A stretch of 64,000 bases of DNA from Amborella trichopoda (taxonomy: Eukaryota; Streptophyta; Magnoliopsida; Amborellales; Amborellaceae), in NCBI RefSeq assembly GCF_000471905.2, contig NW_006499207.1, positions 3,741,622-3,805,621 of the forward strand. Direction: 5' to 3'. Both the position numbers and the translations under genes were made by a program. Below the pieces are notes generated by a model. It was not told where the DNA came from, did no database searches, and worked only from the letters and a program-made list of their open reading frames with translations. Below, one piece after another: positions 9,994 to 21,503 of this stretch. Position 1 is the first letter of the stretch; every line of letters starts with the position of its first letter.

Positions 9994-12900
9994 TGTAAGG
10001 ACCTCAATTTTCTCCCAGCCCTGTGACGCGTATGGCGATGGAGGGTGAGGCAAAGGCCTAGCGCTGTTTGGAGCATCGACGTGCGTGTATAAGAGCTTAG
10101 CGCCGTTTGTGGTAAAGAAGCAGAGGAGAGAGAAAGAAGACGCATCACCACCCGTGTAGGGGGCCAACACCATTTGTGCATCGTCGCACGTGCAGGCAGT
10201 AACACCACGTGCTTGGGGACTATCGCCAGTGTGTATGAAGACCCATCGCCTGTTGTGAAGTGAGGAAGGAAGTGCAATGCCACATGCGAAAGGCATCGTC
10301 GTGAGTGAAATTGAGGCATCGCCACGAGCGTAGTGCGTCTGTGAACCATCCCCGGCTGTGACCCAGCGCCGTCTGTGAAATGAGAGCAAGAGAGCAACAT
10401 CGTGCTTAAACTGAGGGCAGCGTCGGAAGTGTCTTGGTCAAACGTACGGTAGCCGTACATGTCAGCGCCGCTCCGTACGTGTCAGCGCCGCGTGTGATTG
10501 CGTTAACCACAATGACTTTCACCTACCCGTCAGCCACAGTGAATCCCACCAACTGTGGGTACTTAAGCCTTCTCCCTCCCCTTGGCAAAATAGTTTTCCT
10601 CATTCTACCTTATACTCTCTCTCTCTCTCCCTAAGGAGCTTACTGTCACCCCTTGAAGACAGCCAACGGATGAAGGTGGAGGAAGCCAGAGAAGGTCGTT
10701 GGAGAAGATTGAAGACATCGTGAGGGACTAGGTAAGTGGGTCTAGTGGCATGCATCACTCAACCGCAGAGGGATTGACTTTAAGTAGACATAATGAGCGA
10801 GATGATAGGATGAGGTGTATGATAGATGAATAAAAGTAGCTTGAATAAGTGATTGAGCATTATCAATGAACTTGATAAAGTTGTAGAGTAGTTTTCCTTA
10901 CAAAACTTGCTTAATTCGCCTAACATGAACAAGGTTTGTGCTAGATTCTACTTTGGGTGTGAAATGAAGTACTATACTTGAAAGTATGTTTAGATTTAAA
11001 AAGGGGCAATTTATAGGAACTGTGGGGGTCCTAGTGATGGCTTTTCAGTGACCAAACGAGGTTCGAATGGGCTTAAATTGGTCTTGAATGAAAGATAATT
11101 GTGTCTAGTTTAAACTTTCTTTTTGCACCAAATTTTGTATGCATAAAAGATATGCCCCAAAATATCTGGGCATGTCTCTATTCATAGTTACTGTAATTCT
11201 AGCCACTGACACCCTTTTTGCACCGCACTTTAGCTTAGCAAGTAATGTCCAAATGCCTTCAAATTGCCACTATTGGAAAGGGCCGTGAATAAGCTTAAAG
11301 TTTTTTGAAGTTTTTAAAATTCCCTATAATTTTTGAGTTATGCCCCAAAATGCGTGAGCATGTCTCTGCTCACTGTTGCCGGAAATTTTCCAGCAACTAT
11401 TGCCCGCCTGGCGCCGAGCTTCTAATCTATCAAATGACGTCCTGTTTCTTTCAAATCACCACCATTTTAAAGATCCGTGAGTTAACCTAAAATTGCATGG
11501 TTGAGGCATTCAAAATTCTCCTTGGATTGAGAGTTACACCCCCAAGAAGTGGGGTGCATCACTATTGCAAGTCACAGATCCATGGTTATGCTCGCCTTCT
11601 GTTACCTTTCGCTGAATTTCTCATTAAGCCATTAAAATAACGCTATATTGATAAGTGATAGGTATGAGCATTATATGATAATTTTCATGCGAATGACATA
11701 GGATTGTGTGGATGGTGCCACGTAATTGCACATAAGTGAAAAAGTGATAAGTGTAATGCTAATGCGATAGCTCTATAATGAATGTTACATGATAAGTGCC
11801 GAATTGTTATCGATGATGTTTAAGCATAAATGCCATGTGAATACTCATGTAGTAGATGCTTTGTGCTAAATGGTATGATGTTACGTGAATGCTGGATGAT
11901 TTTGGGTATGACTGCATTCTTGCGTGATAATGATTTGACTTATTTGTCATAATGCATTGATTGAGCATGAATGAATGGAGTGCTTGAGTATGACATGAGG
12001 CCATAATGATGACCACTATACAATGGGACACCCATTGGTAGTGGGCATTATTCTATGATAGTATTGTGGTACTGGCCATTGGGTACTGATACTGCTCGCT
12101 ACGCGATGGGGCACCCATTGGTAATGAGGATTGTTATACTAAGAAAAAGTGATACCGGCTATCCCCTAATTGGTTGAATGATAGGATGTAGTTGGGGAAC
12201 AATGAAATGGGAGGGTCGCACCCCTCGAGGTTCATGAGAGGAGACTAGTGATTGACGCCTTGCAAGGTAAGTGCCTTTCGAACCCCCAATGCGCGCTGGC
12301 TGTGTGCGTGAGTATGAGGATATTATGAAGTGGATTTCCCCACTTGTCATTACCCTCCCTCTTGTGAGATAGTAAAGGTCCTAAGCAATGGGATTGGCTT
12401 AGCCTGATGGATCGGGCCTTTACTGCGGGAGTAGACAAGCCAAGAAGTGAGTGGGTAATGATTTAATATTGAATGTGAATGCCCATAATTGCAATGATTG
12501 AATAATATATGCTTTCCGGATATAATGTCTACAATTGATGCACTGATCTGATTACCAATGTACTTGACTACTGCGCTGCACCCTTGTATAGATGCATGAA
12601 CTGTTTATTATACATGACTAGACTTATTCTCGATGTATAACACTAGATCTTCTTACTAGGCTTTAGAACTCATTCTACTATTTTTTTCCCTCCTTGTAGA
12701 TTGAAGGCGACAGGTCCAGAGTTGGGAGCATAGGTTGCAACTGTGGGTCGAAGTCAGTCACTTTTGAAGAGAAGTTTAGACCTTGTAGTGACCGGGCTCT
12801 CCACTCTGATTTGTAATTGTTTACTTGGAAATATGTAGTTTTGGGCCCTGGAGTCCCAGACTCCATTGTAATAATTTTGGGAGAATTATTATGTAGTATC

Positions 12901-13107
12901 TCTTGGATTGATGGGTCTGCTTAGTTTTAATTATTCTTCTATGCTTGGAGTTATGAAGGTAGTTACTTTCCATGGTTTGCTTGATTACCGTGTTAAAGGC
13001 ATTGAGTTTATCTTGACCTGCTTGACTGACGCTACATTAGGATCACAAACTCGCGCCTGGTCGCCCTCCGTCGCGTACTGTAAGGTGTCGGGGGAGGGGT
13101 CGTGACA
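9994..13107 (+). mobile_element. Solo LTR, 3.1 kb, Ty3/gypsy (Tekay/Del-like)
   Basis: It starts TGTAAGGACCTCAATTTTC and ends GGGGTCGTGACA, canonical TG...CA termini. It is flanked by the perfect 5-bp duplication TAAGG at 9989-9993 and 13108-13112. Direct duplication of the insertion site around a single LTR identifies a solo LTR left by intra-element recombination. The 5' third is CpG-rich (about 10,020-10,500). A CTCTCTCTCT leader-like tract follows TACTTAAGCC at about 10,560-10,630, and GAGGGACTAGGTAAGTGGG follows at about 10,720. This order and the terminal GGGTCGTGACA resemble chromovirus Tekay/Del LTRs read on the plus strand. Family assignment is by resemblance. ATGGG.CACCCATTGGTA recurs at about 12,024 and 12,107. 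No protein is encoded. Confidence 0.85.
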
Positions 13108-13247
13108 TAAGGTATTACAAAATCATTGCAAAATAATTAGGTCAAAACTACCTAATTAAGAATAGATGATTTCGTTCTTAATTTCAATTTTACTATAGTG
13201 CATCCTCAAAAAATATCCTAAAAAATGTCCAAATTGTGCCTACTTAA

Positions 13248-13400
13248 GGTTGGAAACTGTAGAAGAAGCAAAGGCATTTTGGTAATTTTACCCACGCTAG
13301 AGATCCCAACCAAAAGATGATAATACCCATGCTTGTTAAAGATATGTCAAATTACTAAAATGCCTTTACTTATTTATGTTTCCAACTGTGAGCAAGGGTA
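13248..13400. repeat. Short inverted repeat (MITE-like)
   Basis: GGTTGGAAACTGTAGAAG, continuing to AAAGGCATTTTGGTAATTTT, in the left arm (about 13,248-13,292) is mirrored by the reverse complement at about 13,346-13,390 (TACTAAAATGCCTTTACT ... TTTCCAACTGTG). Arms are about 45 bases with several mismatches. No duplication was identified. Confidence 0.5.
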
Positions 13401-13417
13401 ATTTAGTTATTTTGAGT

Positions 13418-13420
<3 letters not shown>

Positions 13421-13453
<33 letters not shown>
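13421..13453. repeat. (AT)n microsatellite
   Basis: Uninterrupted alternating A/T run of about 32 bases. Confidence 0.95.
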
Positions 13454-13456
<3 letters not shown>

Positions 13457-13739
13457 AGTGAATGAAAATTTAAAAGTAAATCCTATTAGAATATTTTGAC
13501 CTCTTTAATGAATTTGTGAGTAGTTTTTGAAAGTTAGCTATATAGATCTTGTACAATACATGTAATTCAAATTTTTTTAGCTACTACAATGGTGGGTCTA
13601 TTTACAAGCGCCACTCGCACTCAATTTGCAATAAAAATAAGTAAAAAATCAATAAAGGATCCTCACTTATTTTCATATAACAATTTCATTTTTTTTCCAT
13701 TTATCATTAATCAGAAAACTATAAGAAGTAACTTATCAT

Positions 13740-14200
13740 GAACTATAGGAAGCCATTACCAAATATAAGATGCCTTGGATCACTTCCAAAGGACGTAATA
13801 ACCCACTTTGGATCACCTAGATCGATGGTGCACTGATCATGGTCCTTGTTGAATTTTCCCTAAGATTGGAAGAATATGACAACCCGAGAATGCAATAAGG
13901 GGTAAAAGAGAGCAGAACCAAGCATGTGCCTGAAAGACCCACAATAAAACTAACTAGATCTTACCACAATAATATCAATAAAAAGAATGGTAATGGTTAG
14001 GGCTAGGGGCATGCCATTCTAGGATTACTAGAGAGGGGGGTGGCAGCCCCACACAATAGGGAAGAGAGAGATATAGAGAGCATTGTGAAGAGGAGAGAGG
14101 AAAGACAAAGCCTGTTTGGAGGTATTATTGCATCAAGGTCCCTAATATCAATTTTGGCATATGTGGACTATGAAATTGGATCATACATTGCTACCTAGAC
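13740..14200. repeat. Dispersed repeat, copy 2 (diverged)
   Basis: The stretch contains GGACGTAATAACCC and GATGGTGCACTGATCATGG at about 13,785-13,845, followed by GGGGCATGCCATTC at about 14,005. It parallels 6,298-7,250 and 17,400-17,840 but is more diverged. The remainder up to 14,586 is GA-rich and non-coding. Confidence 0.35.
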
Positions 14201-14582
14201 CCAATAACACGCTTAAAACCTAAGGTAATGCAAATAAAATTGGAGTTATTTTAATTTATTTATTTTATTATTCTTTAGCTTTTTTATTAAGAATAGAGAA
14301 GTGAGTTGAGAAAATTAATAGGGGAGGAAGAATTTTGATGTGTGACTTTACGTTAAGTGGGAGGGGGTGCGTGAGTTGTTTAGAGGACTTTGGGGAATGG
14401 ATTGGAACTAATTTTGGAAATGTAATCTTGGTAGGAGATTTACTTAGAGATTTATAGAAGATTTAGAGAGAGACAAATATAGATATGGGAAAAATAAGGG
14501 AGAGATATGGAGGCTCTTATAGATGAGAGAAAATAGGAATAAGAGATGGAGAGAAAATAGGGAGAAGAGATTTACGTGTGTG

Positions 14583-14586
<4 letters not shown>

Positions 14587-14630
<44 letters not shown>
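14587..14630. repeat. (AG)n microsatellite at the gap edge
   Basis: A run of about 22 AG units. The same repeat resumes on the other side of the gap at 14,864-14,880, so the true locus is probably one long GA microsatellite. Confidence 0.95.
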
Positions 14631-14633
<3 letters not shown>

Positions 14634-14743
14634 TACGTAGAGGTAGGAGTAGTAGTACGTTATTTATTTAGTTGTTTAGGTTTTTAGTTTTAGTTTTACT
14701 TTTTACGTTAAGTTACTTAGTTAAGTAACGTACTTACCGTTAC
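14631..14743. other. Probable assembly artefact at a contig edge
   Basis: This 113-base stretch between the AG run and the Ns is built from TAC/GTA/TTA words with stuttered runs and ends TACCGTTAC. It resembles no neighbouring sequence. The tail of the window (63,901-64,000) follows another AG run, has the same TACG/CGTA texture and ends in the same CCGTTAC. I infer low-quality consensus at a contig end, not biology. Confidence 0.6.
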
Positions 14744-14863
14744 NNNNNNNNNNNNNNNNNNNNNNNNNNNNNNNNNNNNNNNNNNNNNNNNNNNNNNNNN
14801 NNNNNNNNNNNNNNNNNNNNNNNNNNNNNNNNNNNNNNNNNNNNNNNNNNNNNNNNNNNNNNN
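14744..14863. other. Assembly gap (120 N)
   Basis: An unbroken run of N bases flanked by GA microsatellite on both sides. The true length is unknown. Confidence 1.
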
Positions 14864-14880
14864 GAGAGAGAGAGAGAGAG

Positions 14881-15649
14881 TCTTAGGACGTGGGAGATAG
14901 AAGGCTTTATTTATTGTGGGTTTTTTTATTTGTTTATTTTTTTCCTTAAAGTCTATTTAAAGGAAGATTCCCCTTCATTTAAAGGATCAAAGAATGATCA
15001 AAGAATGAGAACTGAGAAAAGTTGATCTTGTGAAAAGATCTGAATTGAGTAAAGTTGATCTTGTAAAAAGATCGTTTTTGAGGTGGATTCCCTCGCAAAC
15101 TCTGAGATAGGGTATAATCTCTTAAACTTTTATTTTATCTTTTTTTTTTGTTGGTTATTATTTTCTCCCTGCATCATAAGGGCTAGCATTCAGGCCTCAT
15201 CCTACGTTTAAACCCTTAAAAAGTACGGTAGATGATAGCTCTCGACTCAAAACGTCCCATTTATTGCAAATATGTTCGCTTCAATAGGAATCTGATGACA
15301 TATGCTGAAAAACTACCAAAAATACTAAGGATGGTAGAAAGCCCTCCAAACAGATACCTATCAGAGCTAAACGGAGAGGATCCCAATTTTGGGTTAGAAA
15401 GGATTTCTCAAATAAAGCCATGGGCACTAAGGTTACCGGCAGCTCAGCTCTCATGAATGGATGGCCAATAATAGAGCATGATTAAAGAAGGTCGAAATAG
15501 AAGCAAAAGGCACTAAACTGAGGTTAAATTTGATCGAATATTCCACCAAGATTTTCCCCAAAAATCAACCCAACAAAATAATGAATGGTTAAGAAATAAT
15601 GAAAACAATTCTCTGACTCTAGTCCATAATAAGTTGAGCGCATTAAGAA
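14881..15649. other. Non-coding sequence right of the gap
   Basis: Contains a short tandem duplication with AAAGTTGATCTTGT(G/A)AAAAGATC at about 15,020 and 15,055. An open frame at 15,232-15,456 (74 codons) has no recognisable domain, and I do not call it a gene. Confidence 0.4.
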
Positions 15650-17060
15650 GGGGGAAAATACACAGGAATCCCTAAAAATTGAAAAGCCAATGGGTCCAAA
15701 CTCCCAAGAATGGTATCAAAACGTTCAAAATCTTTAACTTCAAATTTTGATATCAATATGATGTAGTTTGCTAAAGATTCAAGGGTATAGCTTTCTATTG
15801 AAAAATGGAAATAGGGTACAATTCAGTTTTGTTAAAAAAAAATATTGCACAAATGACCAAAATTGACAATTATTCTGATGCGATTGCACCCCATGCCTAT
15901 GAAGAAATGATACGGGCTTCAAATATGTTGTTTCTTGAGATGAGAGCTTTCCGACAATGTATATATTACAGAGATTTTGAGATTGAATAAAGTTAAAGAG
16001 ATGTTGAGGTGTTTATGGGTTATGCAAATGTTTTCATGATTTCTGCATGGTTTTTCCAGCTGGTGCTATCTCATCAAGATGGTTTTTTTATGAAGAGGTC
16101 CGATCCTACCGATTCACACTACTCAATTCTCTTTCTGCTCATACATGATAATCCGTGATCAGTTTGAAGATGGGGAATCTTGAGGTAACCTATTTTTATG
16201 ATGTTGCTAAAAAGCATGATTTAAACACAATAAAATGCCCCTAACTAATCCAATATGCAAAGTTTTGGGTGATTCTTGTAGCAAAATGTCTGGGCTATAA
16301 TTCAATGGTACAAGAATAGAGAAAATTTGGTGAAATTTGGCAAGATGAACATGAAATGTGTATGGAAATGTGCATTTTTGGTGATTCTTTGATCCATGTC
16401 CACAAAAAAACCCATAGTTCCCTCAAATCTTAGAATTTTTGGATAAAATATGTTGAAAAATGATCCTGTTGTAGTTATCTACAATTTTCTACAGTCGGAT
16501 CGTTTGTTCACTGCCCAAAAATGAAGAAATAAATACTCAAGGTGATGGGTATGGGTAAAACCAATTTTTCATGGTCATATATTAATATTTTCACCTTTTT
16601 GACCCTAACAAAAATACCATTTCTCAAAACAGCAAGATGAAAAATTGATTTTCCACCAACGTAGTCACCTAGCAACCTAGTATGGAACCGCATCCATAAA
16701 TAGCCTAAACCACATTCTTTCTTGAGGTTGGAGATCATTTGTTAGGTTAAAGGTGCAAAGAATTCTGGTGAGAAAAAGCAACCTAGAGAGGAAAATCCTA
16801 ACCTAGAAGTTAGAAAGAGAAGCTCCCTTTGTGAGAGAGAGAGAGCTAGCTAAAGAGGAAAAACCTAGTTTTACCTCTAGTCTTTCATATTCTAAAGAAA
16901 GAAACTTCGGCCTCATCAAAACCCTAGAAAGAATTGCCTTATATCGACTCGAAGCTAGCAAGACAAAGAGCCGAAACATCGGGGTATCAGCCGGTATGAT
17001 ATGACCTGGATGGTCGAAGAGGATCCACCCAACCAGATTGAGGAGTTTCCAAACCCATTA
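15650..17060 (+). repeat. LTR-like fragment with a promoter-like region
   Basis: The stretch lacks coding signal but ends like the promoter and transcript-start part of a plant LTR. A TATA-like CATAAATAGCC lies at about 16,695, followed by ~300 bases rich in GAGAG and CCTAG words up to about 17,000. Termini and a partner LTR are not found, so this is a resemblance only. Confidence 0.35.
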
Positions 17061-17399
17061 ATTTGTAAGTAATAACTTAATTGAAAAGTTTGTATTCTTC
17101 ATTTCTTATGTATTTGCTTTTATTTTGGAGTCATTTATTTAAGGTGGGCTATGTTGAATTGCACAACGTATGAATTCAATTTTTTTTCTCTTTTTCTTTT
17201 ATTATACATGAAAATGCTACTTACAAGTGTTAATTACAATGCAAATAATAAAAATAAAACCTACTACTATCTATGAATCAGACTCTTACTTCCTTAAAAT
17301 AAATTGTATTTATAAAGAAAGAATGAATTACAAATAATAATTAAATATGAATTAAGAAAAGAAAGCCATTATAAACTAGGAAGAAACTTATAGATCTCT
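17061..17399. other. AT-rich spacer
   Basis: No gene, RNA or defined repeat is seen. Confidence 0.5.
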
Positions 17400-17840
17400 G
17401 CCTAATATTACCTCTATAGGACTTATTACACCCCCACTCTCAATTACCAAACTGATGGTACATTGATCCATTGGTCCCTTGTTGAATCCTCTACGACATG
17501 GGGAGCTTCTAGGGCAAATCCTAACTCAAACTAGGCTGAAAGCATAACCAAGATGGACCTAGGGCTTCTTTTCAGGCCTCTAAAAATCACTTAGGTTCTC
17601 TTCTCAAACTTTACAGAAAACACAGTTTAACCAAGTTAGGCCTATGGTTTCTTTTGACCTTTAATAAAACTCAATTAGGGTTTCTTTTCAACCTTATACC
17701 AAGGCACGCCACAATGTAGCACCACTCTTTTTCTGGGCTAAGTATACCTTTCTAGGGCCACCTAGGTGGGTGTGTGTGCCACCTTAGGTCTACTCTAAGT
17801 GGTGCTTGCCACACACCCTAAAGAGGGAAGATGAGAGAGT
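17400..17840. repeat. Dispersed repeat, copy 3
   Basis: Contains GGACTTATTACACCCCCAC (about 17,419) and TGATGGTACATTGATCC (about 17,452), matching the motif order at 6,312 and about 13,785. A GGCACGCCAC/GTGTGCCACC region lies further on. Between 17,840 and 18,006 follow GGGT(C/T)-rich words, which reappear on the far side of the inserted element at about 26,940-27,080. Confidence 0.4.
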
Positions 17841-18006
17841 AGTGGTGGGAATAGGTTAAGTTGGGTTTTGATTAACCCCAGCCCGGACCCAATCCAACTA
17901 CGTTTAAGTTAGACTCGGACCCAGTTCAGGTTGGGTCCGGGTCTACAAATAAAAAAACATATAAAAAGTTGGTGTATATATTTAAATTATATAATTCATG
18001 ATATTT

Positions 18007-19175
18007 TGTTTACGCTCCGATCTGTGTCGATCTCTGGGATGAGATCTGCTCAAATCTTGACAAAAACTAAGTTATTTTTGAAAATGTAGATAGAGTGGGA
18101 TCGCTTAAATTATGGGCTCAAAAAAATCCCAGATTTATATAGATCCAGTCTTTCTTTGAGTCTACTGGCAACACGAGCACCAAATCTTTATTTTGACTTA
18201 AAAACTCTTCTAAATTTAATCAAATTTAATAATAATTTATTTTTTAGAAAAATAAAATTAAACATAGAATTTATTAAGCAAAAAAAAAAGAAAAGTGATA
18301 CTTACCTCTTGTGACATGAAACCGGAGTTTCGGGCTTGGATCAGGCCACTCTTCCAATTTGCGCCACCATTTCTTTTTTTTTTGGATGCCTTGGCTTGCT
18401 GGAATTGATAGATCTAAGGTTATTTTGACCTAGATCTAAGGTGTCTAAGGCAAGGAGAAAAGTTGACAATTTTAGGTAGGGTATAACTAGGATTTTCTTA
18501 GGATTGGAAGAGAATTTCCTTAGTTTTCTCAGGTTTTGGGATCGCCAGAGGTTGAATATGAATTCAAGGATTTTCTCTGATTTTTGGAGATTTTTTCTAA
18601 TTTTTTTACGAATTTTCTAAGGGGTTTTTCCTATTTTGGGATATTTTTGGGCATATTTCCTAATCTCGAAAATTTCTAAGGGATTTCTTTCTTTTCTTTT
18701 TAGTGTCTTTTTCATCCTCCTTTTGTGGTAGGAAGAGGGGGTATTTATAAGATTCAATTGGTATTTTTTCTTGACTTTTTTGGAATTTTTTGGAATTTTT
18801 TTGGATTTATCTTGGAGTTTGAGCCTTATCTAATTCCATAAAACGCCTTTACTACAGCATAAAATGCATTGACAACATCATCATGCCGCGTCTGCATCAT
18901 TAAGCCGCGTCTACATCATCAAGCCATGTATGTGCCTTCCGAGCCGTGTTACAGGGACTAAATTGTTATTTATTATATCATTTTATCCATAAGTCTGATT
19001 CAGGTGATGCTTGGACCTTTGGAAAGATCTCGGGCTCTAATTCAAGTGGGAAATTTTGATGTAATTATATTGGATCTAGGTTACCTAAGGTCTACTAAGT
19101 TTGTGTAGTTCTTTAGGTTCAGAATTGAGGTTTTTAGGAGTTCTCTTAGCTAGAATTTAAAGGGGGGTGTCTACA
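18007..19175 (-). repeat. 3' LTR of the gag-only element
   Basis: A 1,169-bp LTR. It aligns to 25,776-26,685 but has ~275 extra bases (about 18,840-19,125) missing from the other copy. A minus-strand TATA box (TATAAATA) is at 18,742-18,749. Its outer edge meets TSD TATTT at 18,002-18,006. Confidence 0.9.
18742..18749 (-). promoter_or_regulatory. TATA box in the 3' LTR
   Basis: TATAAATA on the minus strand, in CTTATAAATACCCCC context. The same word is at 26,532-26,539 in the 5' LTR, where it would drive the element. This orientation agrees with the gag frame, primer site and polypurine tract. Confidence 0.65.
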
Positions 19176-19188
19176 GTTGCCCCTCTTT
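19176..19188 (-). promoter_or_regulatory. Polypurine tract
   Basis: On the minus strand AAAGAGGGGCAAC directly precedes the TGTAGACACC start of the 3' LTR. This is the expected site for plus-strand DNA priming. Confidence 0.8.
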
Positions 19189-21018
19189 AGCATTCACTTA
19201 GGGCACTAGGTGAATGACAAAGAAGTAGACACCTGAGACACAGTGGGAAGGAAAACCTTTTTCGATGGATCATTAGTTTGAATGACCAGTGCCCTTTGGG
19301 TAGGCGGTATACTGATGAATGCTTTTGATCTGTAAGACATCGAACTGGCGCTACTATCTTTAAGTCGGTATGGTTGAGAGGTCTCTGACAATCGGGATCC
19401 GAAGTTACTATCAACAGGAACCGTGTTATATTTGAGCGGGTGATACTCCTTATTGTAGTTACTCCAATGCTACCTGGGAAGCTGTCAATGTAGTCATCTT
19501 CGACTTTAGACATCTTTCTTAGAGTCTGATTCTCCAATCGAATGGGACTTTGATTGAGAAGAAATGATGGGATGATGAATTTCTAGCTAATTGAACTTCT
19601 TATTTACCTGCGATTATGATTCTTTAGGTCTGCAAGTTCAAGCTTTTTTGGTATGGGAACCTATGGGTTGGTCTTTGTTTTCTTAAGGGTTTGCAAGCAT
19701 GACAATCCAAGATTTGGTGGTGGCGGACGCATCATATCCAAGCCTCCATGAAACACCTTCATTTTTTAAAACATTTTAGAAGGTTTCGAAGATAGATTTA
19801 ATTTTGAAACAGAAACATAGTTTCGAGCTACGTTTTAATCAAAGGAATTAAGGTTTTTGAAAACTCACGAAACACATAGGGAAAAATTTTGAAGATGGAT
19901 GAGAAATTTTGAAAAACAAGTTTGGTAAGCAGTTTAGGCTCATGCTACCATGGAGGTCTTTCTTCTTCTTATTCTTTTTTTTTTTTTCATAAGCTTGTCG
20001 AACATCTACTTGGGACTTTCAAGACGAGGAATCACTAAGTACTTCCTTATGTTCCAATCTTCGCTTTTATGTCACAATTCAAGGAATATTTTTTCTTGTT
20101 TTTTTGAGCAAACTGGTGTCTTGGATAGTATGAGATATGCCTCAAAGTGCTCAGAATATCCTTGCACTTCCAATTTTGTTCCTTCACTACCACTCTTTTG
20201 AAGTTTAGATAGTCGAGCCTCTTCAGGTTTTACTCGGACTGATGCCTTCCTTTGCTTTCTGAAGCCATTCTAACTTGAGAAGAGAAGAATTTCTGGAGAA
20301 TTTTTTGAGAAGAGAAGGATTTCTTGAGAAGTTTTCGAGATGAGAAAAAAAGGTAGAGAAGTTCTATTTTTCTATAACCCTGGGGTCCATTTCGGGTGTT
20401 CAGTTCGGTAGCTTTTTTCCAACACGGGTTTCCTTTTGGATTTTTAGCTCAACGTATTTTTTTTTTTTTTTTTTTTTTTGCCCCTAGGGTCCCTTTCGGG
20501 TGTTCAGCCCAATGGCTTTTTTTTCCAACGCTTGAGATGCTTTTCGATTTTCATCTGGGTGGATTTTTTTTTTTTTTTTTTGAAGATGTAAACAGAGGAG
20601 GAGGAGAAGAGTTGGTGGAATTTTTCCCTTCTTGTGGTACTTCGTCTTAAAAAAAAACAGATAAGAACTTGGTCATCCTTCCTTCTTCTAAATGGCAGAG
20701 AGGTCCTAGTCTTAGTTATCCTTCCTTGCCCCTAGTTGGTATCTGATACTTCCCTGACAAATGTTGTCGAATCTTTTATAGAATATTTTCTCATTGAACT
20801 GCTTCATTTGAGCTTTGATTTTTAGACTCCGAGTCACTCTGGGCTTCCTAATCCTTCAATCTCTTGTTGGGTTGACTAAGCTCATTTTCTTCTTCTTCTT
20901 CTTTTTTTTGTTTTTGTTTTTTTTTTTAAACTCCTTAGGTTGTCAATACCATGGAGTAGGATGCCTAAAGAGAGCATGGATGCCCCACTTGGCTTATTTG
21001 AAAGGGAGGAGTAAGTGA
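19189..21018 (-). other. 3' untranslated region of the gag-only element
   Basis: No protein domain is recognised in any frame. Two stretches beginning CC(C/T)(A/G)GGGTCC.TTTCGGGTGTTCAG at about 20,380 and 20,485 are an imperfect ~105-base tandem duplication separated by long T runs. A region this size and position could formerly have held pol, but no pol motif remains. Confidence 0.55.
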
Positions 21019-21363
21019 TCACCCCACGCCTTTCCGATAATCCTTTTCAGTTGCAACTTCATGTCGCTCTTGATGTACACATCGCCTCAAGGGGTATTGG
21101 GAGTTGTCAAATAAAGGGTGGGCCTCATCGGTTTCCCTTGCTTTATTTTCAACATTAAGTGAGGGTGTCCATATCAAGTTCTTTGGCAGGGCTGCTCTTG
21201 TAGAGTCTTCTCCATTTGATGTGACAATAAGTATCTTGATTGGGGCCGCCTCTATAGTATTTTCATCGGATGCAGAGATCCCTTTCAAATTGGTGGATAA
21301 GACTGCCCCTGTTGAATCTTCTATTTTTTTTTGAATGTGGGGTGCCCCAAGTAGTGGAGTCAC
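21019..21363 (-). pseudogene. Unknown frame, 3' part of the gag-only element
   Basis: An open frame of about 114 codons on the element's coding strand, downstream of the acidic frame. It contains two loosely repeated blocks (IEDSTGAVLSTNLKGISASD and EDSTRAALPKNLIWTPSLN), suggesting internal duplication. No known domain is recognised, and it may be decayed 3' coding or untranslated sequence. Confidence 0.3.
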
Positions 21364-21503
21364 GTCCCTGCCTCTATCTTTTTCTTTGGATCCTTTTTCT
21401 TTAGAGAATAATATGCTTTGATCTTTAATGTCTGGTTCTTCATTCCATATAGGAGGGTTATTAAAAAAATCCTGTGAAAGTGAGCCAGGTGAACCCTTCG
21501 AAT

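Noticed and set aside
9972..10460. 162- and 133-codon minus-strand frames
   Set aside because: They lie in the CpG-rich 5' part of the solo LTR, overlap in different frames and show no domain.
14631..14743. TAC/GTA-rich stretch as a novel regulatory or satellite element
   Set aside because: It abuts an N gap after a GA run, and a similar stretch ends the window; an assembly artefact is the simpler explanation.
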